Both the position numbers and the translations under genes were made by a program. A stretch of DNA of 64,000 nucleotides. Origin: Agrocybe praecox. Taxonomy: Eukaryota; Basidiomycota; Agaricomycetes; Agaricales; Agrocybaceae. This document shows, piece after piece, positions 34,828 to 45,651 of this stretch (position 1 is its first letter; every line of letters begins with the position of its first letter). The stretch is taken from positions 2,790,001-2,854,000 of the forward strand of contig OZ024844.1 in NCBI GenBank assembly GCA_964017145.1, read 5' to 3'. The notes under the pieces were generated by a model, which was given only the letters and a program-made list of their open reading frames with translations, did not search any database and was not told where the DNA came from.

Positions 34828-36170
34828 TCTATATTATAAAACGAAAACGGTTTTTCGCAGAGGGGACAAAGAGGTATTCTGATTGGCTGAGGACAACGTC
34901 AAATCTCAAACTTGCAAGGCTGAAGCAAAACGTTAAGTGGTACTCAAATGGAGTACGTCTCTTGCTTTTCGTTTCCAGAATTTTCGAGAGCTCAGGGTTG
35001 TGTGGTGCGGTTGTTCCAGCATTTTCGCGACCACATGACTGACGTGTCCCCCTTTCCCTTAATGGTTTAGCAAAGTATGAGCGATTTTTCAAGAACATTC
35101 GAAGACATTCTAATATTCGACACACCATGGTATATAAAACGCGTCAGGAGCGCTATTCTTCAATATATTATTCTCATTATCCCATTTTCTCACTATTCAT
35201 ACAGGCTCACTTACTTTCTCGAGACGCTCTCTTGCTCTTGCTAAGAGTTGCTCTTACCTTGCTGTCTCTCTTGCTGTGTGCTTTGACAGAAAAACTCTCT
35301 CACTTATGATTTTTAAATTACAAGTGCATCACGACTGCTGTGGTCCTGTGTTATGTTTTTAACTATTGATGAAGGCGGCATTGAAGCCAGTTACTGGAAA
35401 TTTAGCGGTTTCGCTGCTGTCGCGCAATCTCTGATCGCGAAATGTTTCCCCAATATTTCTGACGGACTCAAGAGCATCTCATATCCCACACCGTCACCGA
35501 CGGTGCGCTTGGCAGATTTTTTCCCAAAAATTCACTGAATGCATGTGCGACGCAAGGTGCTCCGAGTCCAGCTGCAGCAAGACCGGATCTACTGTTATTA
35601 GATACGTGGAGAGAAATATTTCACATTTCAGACACTTGCCTTCCGGATTTCCTAGGGAGAACGGCGTCCTGAACGGGTTCAAGGTGAGAACAGTGCCCAA
35701 GCCACTGTAAGAACGAGATGCTCATGCTGCAGCAAGACCTGAAACACTAGCCCTTGCTCTGCCAGAGCAAAACGGACGTTGTGATCTGCGACTTGCGAGA
35801 GCGCTGGAGCTCTTGCAGGCTCACATCTTGCTCCTGAGTCCTGTTTTAATCGTGCTTAAGACGGCTTACTTACTACCACGATAATCTGATACATTTTGTA
35901 AAATTTTGTGTGTTACTGGATGTCAATTTTGTATATATCCAACGTACATTTAGGCCTGGGCCGCGAGGAGCCAACCAAAGGTTGGCGACGAGTGGCGCCA
36001 AGGAAGCAAGTTAGAATCTTTAAATCTTACAGTTATACAGTTTCGGCAAGCAGCACCGTTGCCTTTCAAATGGATCATGAGTTGCTTCACATTTTCATGT
36101 ATCTATTATTAATATTTTTAATTGGACTATGGTAAGGCAGAAACCGTGCGAAGCACGGGTCAGCGGCTAG
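34828..36170 (+). mobile_element. Non-autonomous Helitron
   Basis: Helitrons are rolling-circle DNA transposons that begin with TC, end with CTRR after a short hairpin, and insert between A and T. Here the 3' end has a perfect 6-bp hairpin, CCGTGC at 36144-36149 and GCACGG at 36153-36158 with a GAA loop, followed 12 bp later by terminal CTAG (36167-36170) and host T at 36171. The 5' end is TCTATATTATAAAACG at 34828, preceded by A at 34827. The 1.34 kb interior shows no Rep/helicase frame, so movement would need enzymes from elsewhere. A TATATAAAA box lies near 35130. The exact 5' limit could instead be 34585. Confidence 0.75.
36153..36170 (+). repeat. Helitron 3' terminus: hairpin arm plus CTAG end
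   Basis: The second hairpin arm GCACGG and the terminal CTAG lie in this span; the first arm CCGTGC is at 36144-36149. The hairpin about 10-12 bp inside a CTRR end is diagnostic for Helitrons. Confidence 0.75.
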
Positions 36171-36191
36171 TATTTGTGAAAGGACAATAAT

Positions 36192-37504
36192 ATGATCGAA
36201 GCAGTGGTAAGAGGCAAATAGGGATCCGGTCAAATAGGGATCCGGTCCGCTATTCCGCCATGCTTATAATGATATTTATTTCGCGCTGGTCACTGAACCT
36301 TTTGTACAGGAGACTTTAACACAAACACAATTACCTTTGAAGAACCTCGGGCTTTTGATGGAAACATTCAATTATCATATCCACACAATACCTACTTCGA
36401 TCTCCCCTCAGGATACTGGTTTTTGTTTATTCATTCTGGGCTTGCTCATACTTTCTGTCGGCATTCTTTGGATCGTTATGAAGGCATGTTTGTCGACTGG
36501 CTCACAGGCTGCGGGGCCGATGGACGCGAAAGTTTACCTAGCATTGTGCTCCATGTTCACGCCCACGTCTGTTGCATGGCCAAAGAGCTTTACTTCTTTA
36601 CTCAAAAGTTGCATCAATCCAACCCCTGCCTACATCGAAGTTGACCTCATCCAAGCGATGAATCTTATCTGTCAAGGCGTCATTGAGCTAAGGGATCCTT
36701 CCGATCTGTCCCGCTTACTTCGAGGAACACTGGAACTGCATGGCATCCCATTCAAAGCTCGTATTGACAAATACTGGAATATAAAGACGACAATATGGGT
36801 CAATTTCCAGAGCTGTCACATTAAACATGTAATTTCAAGACATATGAAATATCGTTTCCGTTTCTGTACCACTGACATCTTTATCAGTTCTTCTGTCCCA
36901 AGAACAACGCACCCAAGGAAATCCAGCCTCTGGGCACAAATAGTGGTAATTCCTTGGCTGTATGCGCTTGAAAAGGTGGCATCGATTGACAATATTTGGT
37001 TGCATAGGATCCGAATGCATGTACTTTGACCTGGATTGTCTACAATACCTGGATCTGAGCAAGCAGGTTTTACGAATCAAACAACAACTTCGGCCAGGTT
37101 CATCCGCAATATTGGAGTTTTCTTGCCTAACGCCTGAAGCAAATATTTTGTCTTTCGAGTTCATGGCCTCTACTGTATTGTTTTCTCCGTACATCTCCAA
37201 CACAAAAACTGGAAAGAGAAAAGACCGTACAGTAACGCCTTTGTTTACCAAAGTGCACGACATTGTAGCCTTGCTCTCTTCAGGACCTGCTGTCATAGAA
37301 AATATCACGAACGTATCGCGGGAACACGCAAGGTTTCTATGCGCAATGGAAAGAGACCTGATTGATAACAAGGATATTCGTCAGGCCCATATCGCACATG
37401 TTGGGATGGTTGGTTGGCGTGAGGATCGGGTTATCTTACTATGGGAGGCCAACCTCCTCCTCTCAGGGACTTTGACTCGTTGGCGTATAACTCTAAGGAA
37501 ATAG
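36192..37504 (+). CDS. Unrecognised protein gene directly downstream of the Helitron
   Basis: I do not recognise this product. Coding-like peptides occur in alternating frames, implying several introns: YPHNTYFDLPSGYWFLFIHS, HSLDRYEGMFVDWLTGCGAD and LPSIVLHVHAHVCCMAKELY (36.36-36.63 kb), DLIQAMNLICQGVIELRDPS and LSRLLRGTLELHGIPFKARI (36.64-36.77 kb), and a long last exon with LDLSKQVLRIKQQLRPGSSA, FMASTVLFSPYISNTKTGKR, KVHDIVALLSSGPAVIENIT and HAHVGMV-like AHIAHVGMVGWREDRVILLW, ending in WRITLRK at 37504. A possible start is the ATG at 36192 (MIEAV, then GTAAGA donor), only 21 bp after the Helitron end; the start is uncertain. A 16-bp tandem duplication sits inside the putative first intron. 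It may be an intact gene with the Helitron at its 5' side, or a gene decapitated by the insertion. Confidence 0.4.
36215..36246. repeat. 16-bp perfect tandem duplication
   Basis: CAAATAGGGATCCGGT occurs twice head to tail at 36215-36230 and 36231-36246, 45 bp downstream of the Helitron end. Confidence 0.9.
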
Positions 37505-37601
37505 TGATGAAACCTGGTATAAAATAGGATATTCCGGCGACTGTATATTAGTCTAGTCATAAAAGTTGAAATATTCACTACGCAAGTTGGCAAATAATAT
37601 G

Positions 37602-39234
37602 TTAATATGACATCGTCTCCATAATCGCATCAAGGACCCGGATGGCATCTGGAATATGGAATTTCTCGTATTGAAGAGCCACAGGAAGACTGTATTAGAA
37701 TGCATTGAGCGAATATTCGAGCTGCAAAAAAGGGAACGACTTACTCCCAGCCTGTGACTCGTCTGACAGGCGCTTGCAGTTTTAAGAAACATCTCTTCTG
37801 AACTTCTGCACTAATCTCAGCACCCACACCTGCCGTCATTCCGGCTTCGTGTACAATTACGAGACGGCCAGTTCTATTGACGCTCTCAACGATTGTCTCT
37901 ACATCCCATGGCAATATGGACCTCAGATCAATAAGTTCAATCTTTGCTCCTCGTAGGCTTTTCGGAATGACTGATTCTAGTTCCGGGGGAGGAGCATCAA
38001 GAAGATGCATAGCAGCCTCACAATGGTATACAGGTGTACCCCATGTTAAGAGCGTGAGGTCAGATCCTGAGATGAGTGTTTCTGCTTTACCAAGAGGTAA
38101 TTCGTAATCATCAACCGGAACTTGCTCCACTGCGTGGCCACGCCGACCGTCAGTGCGTTTCAAGAAGGGCGAGCTACAATGACGAACCTGCCGACCTGTA
38201 CAAAATCTTGGGCTCCATAAAAATAACAGGGTTTGGATCACGTATAGAGCTCAGCAGCAATCCCTTTGCTTGTATGGGAGAGCGAGGAATGACCACCTAA
38301 ACATATTCAGCGGAGCTTAATGCACACAATCGTGTGAAAGTACCTTTAAGCCTGAGGCTCCCATGAAAAATCCCTCTGGGGATTGCGAATGATATAGTCC
38401 GCCATGTCCCTGAGTTACGAACTTAATGACGCGATGTACAGTTACGTTGAAAGTAATACTCACGACAGACATTGTTGGTGTTCTGATTGTGAGGCCACCG
38501 GCATTGAAAGTGCCTCCAGAGCGATACCTAATCTTGGCCGCTTCATTGACAATCTGCAGAACGTTGTAATCAGCCTGATGTACAGGCATACATACATGAT
38601 TTAGACAGACCTGATCGAATGCGGGGAAAATATAATCGGCGAACTGAATTTCTGCAATGGCTGTATGTCCCATGACGGCAAGTCCTATTCCAAAGCCTGC
38701 AATGCCCTGCTCAGTCAAAGGAGTGTTAAAAACGCGTTCTTTCCCTGTATATGGAATGATTAGAGGACATGGATGCTGTGCATGTAGTGGTATAGTACAC
38801 ACCAAACTCCTCCGCAAGACCCTGATATTTGGCGACTTTCAGCGCAAGGTTTAAAGAAAAGGATAGAGACGTACCATTGTACATCTAAAGACTCCGCCAA
38901 AAGCAACATCCTCTCCAAATATAACAGCGGTCTCGTCCTTGGCGAGAGCGATGCTCATGGCGTCGCGAATAGCTTGATAAGTGTTCATCTTGCGTGTTTC
39001 GCGACCACCTATGATGATGCGTGAGGGAGCGGAAGAATCTTCATCTGCCCAAACGATTCCTGGAGTACGGAGAGCAGATTCTCTCTTTGTCCTGAGAATT
39101 GTAGAAGTGGCTACCGAAGGCAGACTGCCATCTGGTGGCGGGGGTGCAGCCTGGGTTGAGTTTGAGACAGCATGGCGGGGAAGATAACGAGGAAGACAGT
39201 TCCTAAGTTGAGCAGAGGATTTGAGGAGTTGCAT
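37602..39234 (-). CDS. BCKDHB: Branched-chain 2-oxoacid dehydrogenase E1 beta subunit (mitochondrial)
   Basis: This subunit, with E1 alpha, decarboxylates the 2-oxoacids of Leu, Ile and Val in the mitochondrial matrix. The start at 39234 gives a basic leader ([20 protein letters not shown]), then the transketolase-like fold: [113 protein letters not shown]. The second domain follows: [75 protein letters not shown], and last exon [31 protein letters not shown] and the HEAG motif favour the branched-chain enzyme over pyruvate dehydrogenase E1 beta. The length, about 400 residues, is typical. The gene is divergent from creC with 129 bp between. Confidence 0.93.
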
Positions 39235-39363
39235 GAAGGAGAGAGAAAGCTATGGGCTAAGATCCGGTGTAGTCATCAGGGTATGAGTCTAAACTTATAA
39301 TGCATTGACGTATATAGGCACTCGCGTCGCCTTCTTATTTGGGATCAATCCTTTCTTTTCATC

Positions 39364-41673
39364 ATGGAAAACGACTCGACCTTCGTTGCTCCAGAAGGTG
39401 TATACTCCGTCACTGATGAGCACAAACCAAATCATGCTCAGAACATCGCCATGAGCGTCGGTACCCCCGTCTATCCCTCAAAGGTCTCTACTGTCGTCCT
39501 GCGCTTTCCTATACCCAAGCAGGGCGGTAACGCACCGGGGTTCGCTCATCTCCTGGGGGGTGGAAAGTCTGAGCCCAAGAAGGATAAGACTGAGAAAGCC
39601 GTCAGAGACCGCGATGATGGTGTCAGCTTGTCGAGCAGTGACACCCCCGACGAGGGCGATGGTCCTGCGCCCTCTTCCCAGGAACAGCCGTCAGGCAATC
39701 CCGAACACCACACTCTCTTCTCCCAGCAGTCAGTGGGGGGTAAACGCAAAGCTGCAGTTAGGCCAAAGCACAATATTCGAACAACCTCGTCTTCATTTAT
39801 TTCACGCATTCAAACCGCTGAGGGATTGACTAAACTCTTGCAGGCTAAACAGGGAGATGTCACCTTTATGTTCTATAACATGGCAAAAAGCTTCGTCTGG
39901 ATTGAGGCTGGATCCAAAGCCAAAGTACGTGTTGAAGTAGACGGTGCCAGGAATCTGAGCTTATTGAATTGAAGGAACCGCTCTCCCGAATTACCTTCGC
40001 CGCTCACCCAACTTGCCATGACATTAATATGTCCACAGCAACTGCAGATCGGTTGGACGTGATCATTGGGTTCAACACCGGTGATCTAATATGGCTAGGT
40101 CAACGCTCTGCGAAAGCCACAATGAATACGTTTGTTAATTTCTACCCCTAATGCAGATCCAATCAATTCACGCTACGGAAGGCTGAATAAACAAGTGAAG
40201 CCATTTTATTTTATTTTACTGTATACCAGCTATCTTACTCTTGAACAAGGGGTCTATCTCTAATTCTCCTTGCACGGCTGTCAGATGGGTCCCATCATCA
40301 TCTACCCTCTTTCTAGTGTCTCATGCAGATGGAACGGTTATTGTTTACGACAAGGAGAGGGAAGACGGCACATTTACACCACACGATCCTAATGCTCCTC
40401 CACCCGAGGCAAGTAGCCTATTCCCTTCGCTAAACGATGGCGAGTGGGATCCTATGGATAATATCTTCGTAACAATGCCTCCGTGGCATCCAGCAGCGTC
40501 TGGCGCGGGCGCCATACCCTCAGCTGGGAAACCTGACAAGGAAAGAGCGGTAAAGAATCCAGTAAGTCATTGGCGCCTGGCCAAACGAAGTGTTGTCGGT
40601 GAGTTTTTGTATTATGCAGAACTCATCACTGCAATTTTGTAATCTAATGGAATAGACTTCGTGTTTTCTCCTGACGTCAAATATGTTGCGGCGATCTCAG
40701 AAGACGGGTGTTTAAGAGTCATCGATGCCTTGGCAGAACAGTAAACATATTGCCATCAATTAACGATGCGTTTTAGTCATTGACACACTATCTACAGGCT
40801 AGTGGACTGCTATGCATCGTATTTTGGCTCGTTAACTTGCGTTGCCTGGTCTCCGGATGGTCGCTTTATTGTGGTATGGCCAACTCTAGATAGAAAGTGT
40901 TGCTTACGTCTGATCCATCAACACTATCAGACAGGTGGCCAGGACGACCTTTTGACGATCTTTTCTCCTTGGGAACAACGTGTCATAGCAAGATGTCAAG
41001 GACATTCCTCTTTTGTGGCGTCGGTGGCCTTTGACGAATCTCGGTGTGATGGGAGAACGTATAGGTTTGGTAGTGTCGCCGAAGACAATAAGCTGATCCT
41101 CGTATGTCTTTTTCATCGTACTTTTGGATCTTTTCGTAGCTAACTATTGAACAGTGGGACTTCTCGAGCGGTGCACTTCATCGTCCAAAATTCCAGGTAA
41201 AATGAGAACACACCTGTCCCGCCAATCTGTCATTATGCTGATCACATCAGGCAACCCATTATCAGCGCATGTCTATGTCCTCCACTATTTCCCTAGGTTT
41301 CAAACGAGATCGCTCGGCACAGTATTTACCTGCAGCAAGCTCGCCTGGTTTTGAAGAGGAGCCGTCACCCCGTTATCATCAGGCACCTTCACGTAATGAA
41401 ATCGCCTTTGTCCAACCTGTGCTGGTAAGCTGCCACATCGTGTCTCTTTAGCCATTTCTGATCGCATCGTAATAGGTCAAACAACTAGATTGCGATATTC
41501 TTAGTGTCATTCAATTCCTCCCTCGTAGCCTCTTGACTGCAACTAAGACGGGTCATATCAGACTATGGGTTAGGCCTTTAGCTCTTCGACCAAAACTTCA
41601 TAAAAACAGTCGAGCGGCACAAGTTGATGCGCAGGATGTCATGCCGATCAGAGCTGGCTCTCTCGTAACGTAG
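39364..41673 (+). CDS. creC: WD40 protein CreC (WDR20 family), catabolite-repression regulator
   Basis: CreC binds and stabilises the deubiquitinase CreB, which acts in carbon catabolite repression; WDR20 has the same role for USP12/46 in animals. The start at 39364 gives [21 protein letters not shown] Ser/Asp-rich low-complexity segment follows, then the conserved [20 protein letters not shown] and [22 protein letters not shown] repeats include [96 protein letters not shown] and [20 protein letters not shown]. The C-terminal WD unit, [20 protein letters not shown] then [13 protein letters not shown], ends at the TAG at 41671-41673. The order (leader, FNTGDLIW, proline-rich loop, GGQDDL) is specific to the CreC/WDR20 group. 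It converges on the F-box gene with 80 bp between stops. Confidence 0.92.
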
Positions 41674-41753
41674 TAGCCATGATCGTCTATGATATTGTAG
41701 TTATTTATTATTTGTATTTAAGAGCGTTGTACACTGTTTTCCCCAGATAAAAT

Positions 41754-44560
41754 CTATTTGCTTAGCACCGGAGGTGCTATAATTGGAACCTTGTCCCAAT
41801 CTTGTCCCTCCAAAGGTTCCGGTACGTGGTGTCTATGGAATATTTTAAGTTCGTCAGTTGTTATTATTAAAATATTAAAAAAGCAGCCGCAGGACTTGTT
41901 TACTTTAGGCGCAGATGATGGAGGAGAGGCTGCATTTCCCATAATTTGAAAATAGGAAGATCCTGACATCTTTTGCACTGATATGAATGTCCTGGGTTAA
42001 GCCCGAGACGGACGGGTTTCCTTCTTTTTATTGTACGCCGCTTGTCGTACACAACGTCAGTGCCTATAACTGGTTGTGATATTAGATGTCTAGGAATCAA
42101 GGGTTCGGTCAGTTATGTATCGTCGATCGACTCCATTGGAAAACATACATCTTCCGAACGTGCTCGATGGCTTCTTTCTGTCCTACCGAAGAAGAATAAT
42201 GTGTTGCGCATTTATTGCACCGCCAGACTTTTGATACAGGCCTAGGATGCATTGCTTCGTGTTCTTGAACAAACCTTTTCGCTTTTGGTGTTAGAAGGTG
42301 CCACACCGGAGATCTATTTTCAGGATGAACTTCAATAGTGTGCATGACCTTTAATACTTCGTCAGAATACGAGGTTCCAACTAAAAGATATTTTCACAAA
42401 GGAGACGTACGCATTCTGCCCACGTATATGCCCTCGCATGATTAACTTGGGAAGCAAACGCCATGCAGTCCCCACACATGAATCGGTCATTGCGATCATG
42501 CATTTCTTGTGAGGTAGTAGTCGCGGGGTCAAGCCCAACGTGGGATACCAGAGACGATGCGGCCATCTTAGCGACATCCATGATCATGTAAGTTTTGCAC
42601 GGTGTACTGTGTCCAGCGACGATTTTTCTCATATGTAGGAAGATTTCTTTCCAACCAAACAAAACGAGTCCATCGGTTCTCCTAAGCATGCAATCACCAC
42701 ATGTAACAACGCAAGTTGCCAGCTCCAAGTTCTTCAGCAAATTGTTAACATTGTCGTTCGCCTCAATTGAGAGTAGTTGAAGAATTTTCGCTTTCTGATC
42801 CCTTGTCCATTCCGCTATAAAATCAGGGAACAGAGATATTGCATATTCCATCGGAATATCTCCTCGGCAGTTGAATTCGGCATTCAAGAAAGCGGCGAAT
42901 CCCCCGATGGTGATGACCAAGCGCGTAGGAGGAAGGTACTCCCATGTTTGGGGATCCTTCGTTTTCTTATAATCCCTGTATATACCTTCTAGTAGGCTTT
43001 GACGTTCCGCTTTTAATCGTGTGACTTTGCGAGATATCACTGCAGCCTCTAACTTGGGACGGATGAAACGATATGCTGTAATGTGGTTACTGACAGTGCA
43101 AAATCAACTTGAATCTGGACGACTGACTGACCTTTTGAAGTCAATTTATATATTCTCGCCACACGAAGTGTATGAAGAAGGGAAAATTGGATACAATCGA
43201 GATCCTGCTTTTCGTGACCTATATTCAAAAGACGGCTTTTGCATCTAGGATCTAGATAGTTAGAAACATCGAATTCCCAAGTTCAACCCAGAAAATAATA
43301 CAAACTCGGTAATTGTGTTTCTGAGCATGACATCGTATTGAAGAGAGAACGACCTGAACACCTCAGACGCCCAATCATTCCATTTCTTGGCCGACTAATG
43401 TGCTGGATGAGATACAGTACAATACATATAGCTTCAAACGTACACACCTCGTGTATTTGATCCAAATAAAAGACTCGACTAGCTCTGTACTCCTCAAACA
43501 GCTCCGCAAGTGGTGTTGAAGAAACACCGCCGTATTCCAGGACCAAGAGTATCAATGTCACTTTTCTTGTCATAACTTTAAATTCGTCACGGAGGTATCT
43601 AGCATTCGTAGGACTATCATATGATGTGGTGTACCGAAGCCCGTCTACACAAACATATTAGTGATCCGACTGAGGCTCCAGTAACTAAGATAACTTATGC
43701 TTACGATAACGAAAACTTTTCGGAAGCAGAGAGAAGACCAGATGGCCTGGGGATAAGGTATTATCGTTCACGTCCCTCAGCGCGCTTGCATGTGCATAAT
43801 TTGTTTTCTGCGAGAAGTCTTAAAAATGTTCAATCACCAGTTTGCATCCACTGACCATACAGGATTCACAGTACTGCTTACGGAAAGCAAAATCCGTTAA
43901 GGCACCGTGTTTATTGCATATCTTAAGTGGAATTAAATATTTTCTTCGAAGTGAAGCTTATTGAAAGACTTACGGTACATATACCAGGACCATACAGTAA
44001 AAATGCCCAGTGGCTTTGCAATACTCCAGGCGGACACAACGGCAAATCTGGATAATTTTTGAAAGCAGTTTCCCAAACACCGATGGCCTTAGGGTCCATG
44101 ACAATAGATCTAAAGTTCCTGCAAGTCAAGGAGAAGTGGTACAAATCAATAGGATGCAGATGTTCTAGAACCTGTAGTAATTTGTATTCCAATGTGAGTA
44201 AGTAATGAGTTAATGACATGCTGTGTACTTACAACAAGCTTCATTTCAACTGGCAAAGATAGGAAAACCCCAGGCATCTCCATCGGCATCTGCCATGTTT
44301 TCTGTCTTCTTAACGTTTGCTTAGTCCAGCCAGCAATGTAGTTTCCTAAAAGCGATAGTATTATGACCATGTTTTCTTTCAACAAAACAGCCCCAAGACG
44401 AGAACGTACTGATTGTAATTGGTCCATAGAAGATCTTGGGATTGCTGCTGGAAGACGCCACTCGAGGCCCCGAGCACACAGTTCTGTATTCAATATCATC
44501 GAGGCTTACGAAAGGCAGCTCTGGCAGGGTAATCGCAGGATCTGCACTAGCGGGTTGCAT
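41754..44560 (-). CDS. F-box protein of the expanded Agaricomycete family
   Basis: F-box proteins recruit substrates to SCF ubiquitin ligases; this family is greatly expanded in mushrooms and its substrates are unknown. The start at 44560 gives MQPASADPAITLPELPFVSL, then KQTLRRQKTWQMPMEMPGVF, and the F-box LSLPVEMKLVLEHLHPIDLY, HFSLTCRNFRSIVMDPKAIG, VWETAFKNYPDLPLCPPG. Cys-pair motifs downstream (CNKHGALTDFAFRKQYCESC, CGDCMLRR, MCGDCMAFASQ, WRCNKCATH, YQCKRC) could bind metal. The last intron, donor GTAAAC, joins HHLRLK to HHVPEPLEGQDWDKVPIIAP and moves the stop to 41754. Without that intron translation would stop at 41900. The exon between 43.2 and 43.6 kb gives SSTPLAELFEEYRASRVFYL. Not all borders were fixed. 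Confidence 0.78.
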
Positions 44561-45651
44561 TTCGTCGGTACCTGCCAGTAGGCGAGTTAGTGTTAGTTTA
44601 AGATGCGCTGTTATTGCCAGGTCTATTGTGGATTGTGTTCGGGTAAGTGGTTCCGCAGGGGTTGAATGGGTACGCGCGTCGTAAGGAAGATTGGCGTTGC
44701 GAAAAAGCGGTATATATCGCGTCGTGAGACACTGCCTGCAGTGACTTGTTAACGTTGAACTTCAGTCTCAAAGAGGAGTCAGGAGTCATTGATTCGAGGC
44801 ACGCGTGAGATCATATGAGATCATGTGATGGCCTCCGCTTAGCGCCCTCAGCTCTGACTCTGAGTGGACTGGTGACGAGTCTCAAGACCTCGATCGAAAG
44901 CTATCGTCCATATCTGAATCACAGAGGTCCAGCTAAGAGTTTTGCGCTTTCCGAATCTAATGTGCAGCTATGGTCCTATTGTTATACCAATTCCTGAAGT
45001 TCACAACTGGGTTGATGGACGCTCTTCTACTCAATAGCCAAACAATAGCCGGGAAAGCATGATCGAGGCTTGTTGTAACCTACCAATATCAAATTTGGGT
45101 CCTTGAGGGATCCTGGAGTATGATCATAGACTGATATAGCCATTTGAATTTGTTTACGGAAGATGGCATTGTTAGATTGCGCAGGCCAACACAAAGACAG
45201 ACGCCGCTCGGAGCCCAAGATACTATTCAGTCGAGGCCTCGACTCTGAGATGTCCGTTTCGAACTTTACTAAGTACAGTAAAGACGACCTTGAGGCCCGA
45301 AAGTAATGTGATCTGTAAATGAAATAGAGATTAAAGATAACGTAGAAAGCTGAAACGATGTGGAAAAAAAATGACTCATATGTTCGGGGAAGGGGCGATG
45401 TAAGATCAACGTAAGATCTAAATGACCTTGTTGCAGGCCAAGAAAACATGTATAACTCATTGAATTGCCAGGGTATGACGGGATTTCTACTTTTGCCACA
45501 CGTTGATGTCAAAGGACAACCCATTGAATGGTTTCGCAAACCATCAGATCGAAGAACATTCTGGGCCATCTACCCTAGTCCGTTAAATTACTGTCTGCCA
45601 TGTCCTGACTTCCCACCGTGTTTCATCTATGACGAAATAACTGCAGCATCA
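44561..45651. other. Gene-free stretch upstream of the F-box gene
   Basis: About 1.1 kb between the F-box start and the stop of the next minus-strand gene. Several open frames exist on both strands, but none shows family similarity or a consistent intron pattern. A short imperfect tandem, GAGATCATAT then GAGATCATGT, lies at about 44809-44828. I see no RNA gene or transposon terminus. Confidence 0.5.

Noticed and set aside
35127..35700. Short open frames inside the Helitron
   Set aside because: All are 60-70 codons, with no Rep or helicase motifs and no introns; likely chance.
36337..37029. Uninterrupted 230-codon frame with a membrane-like LFILGLLILSVGILWIV
   Set aside because: The hydrophobic part is a different frame of the HSGLAHTFCRHSLDRYEGMF exon, which looks more protein-like; only the later part of this frame seems coding.
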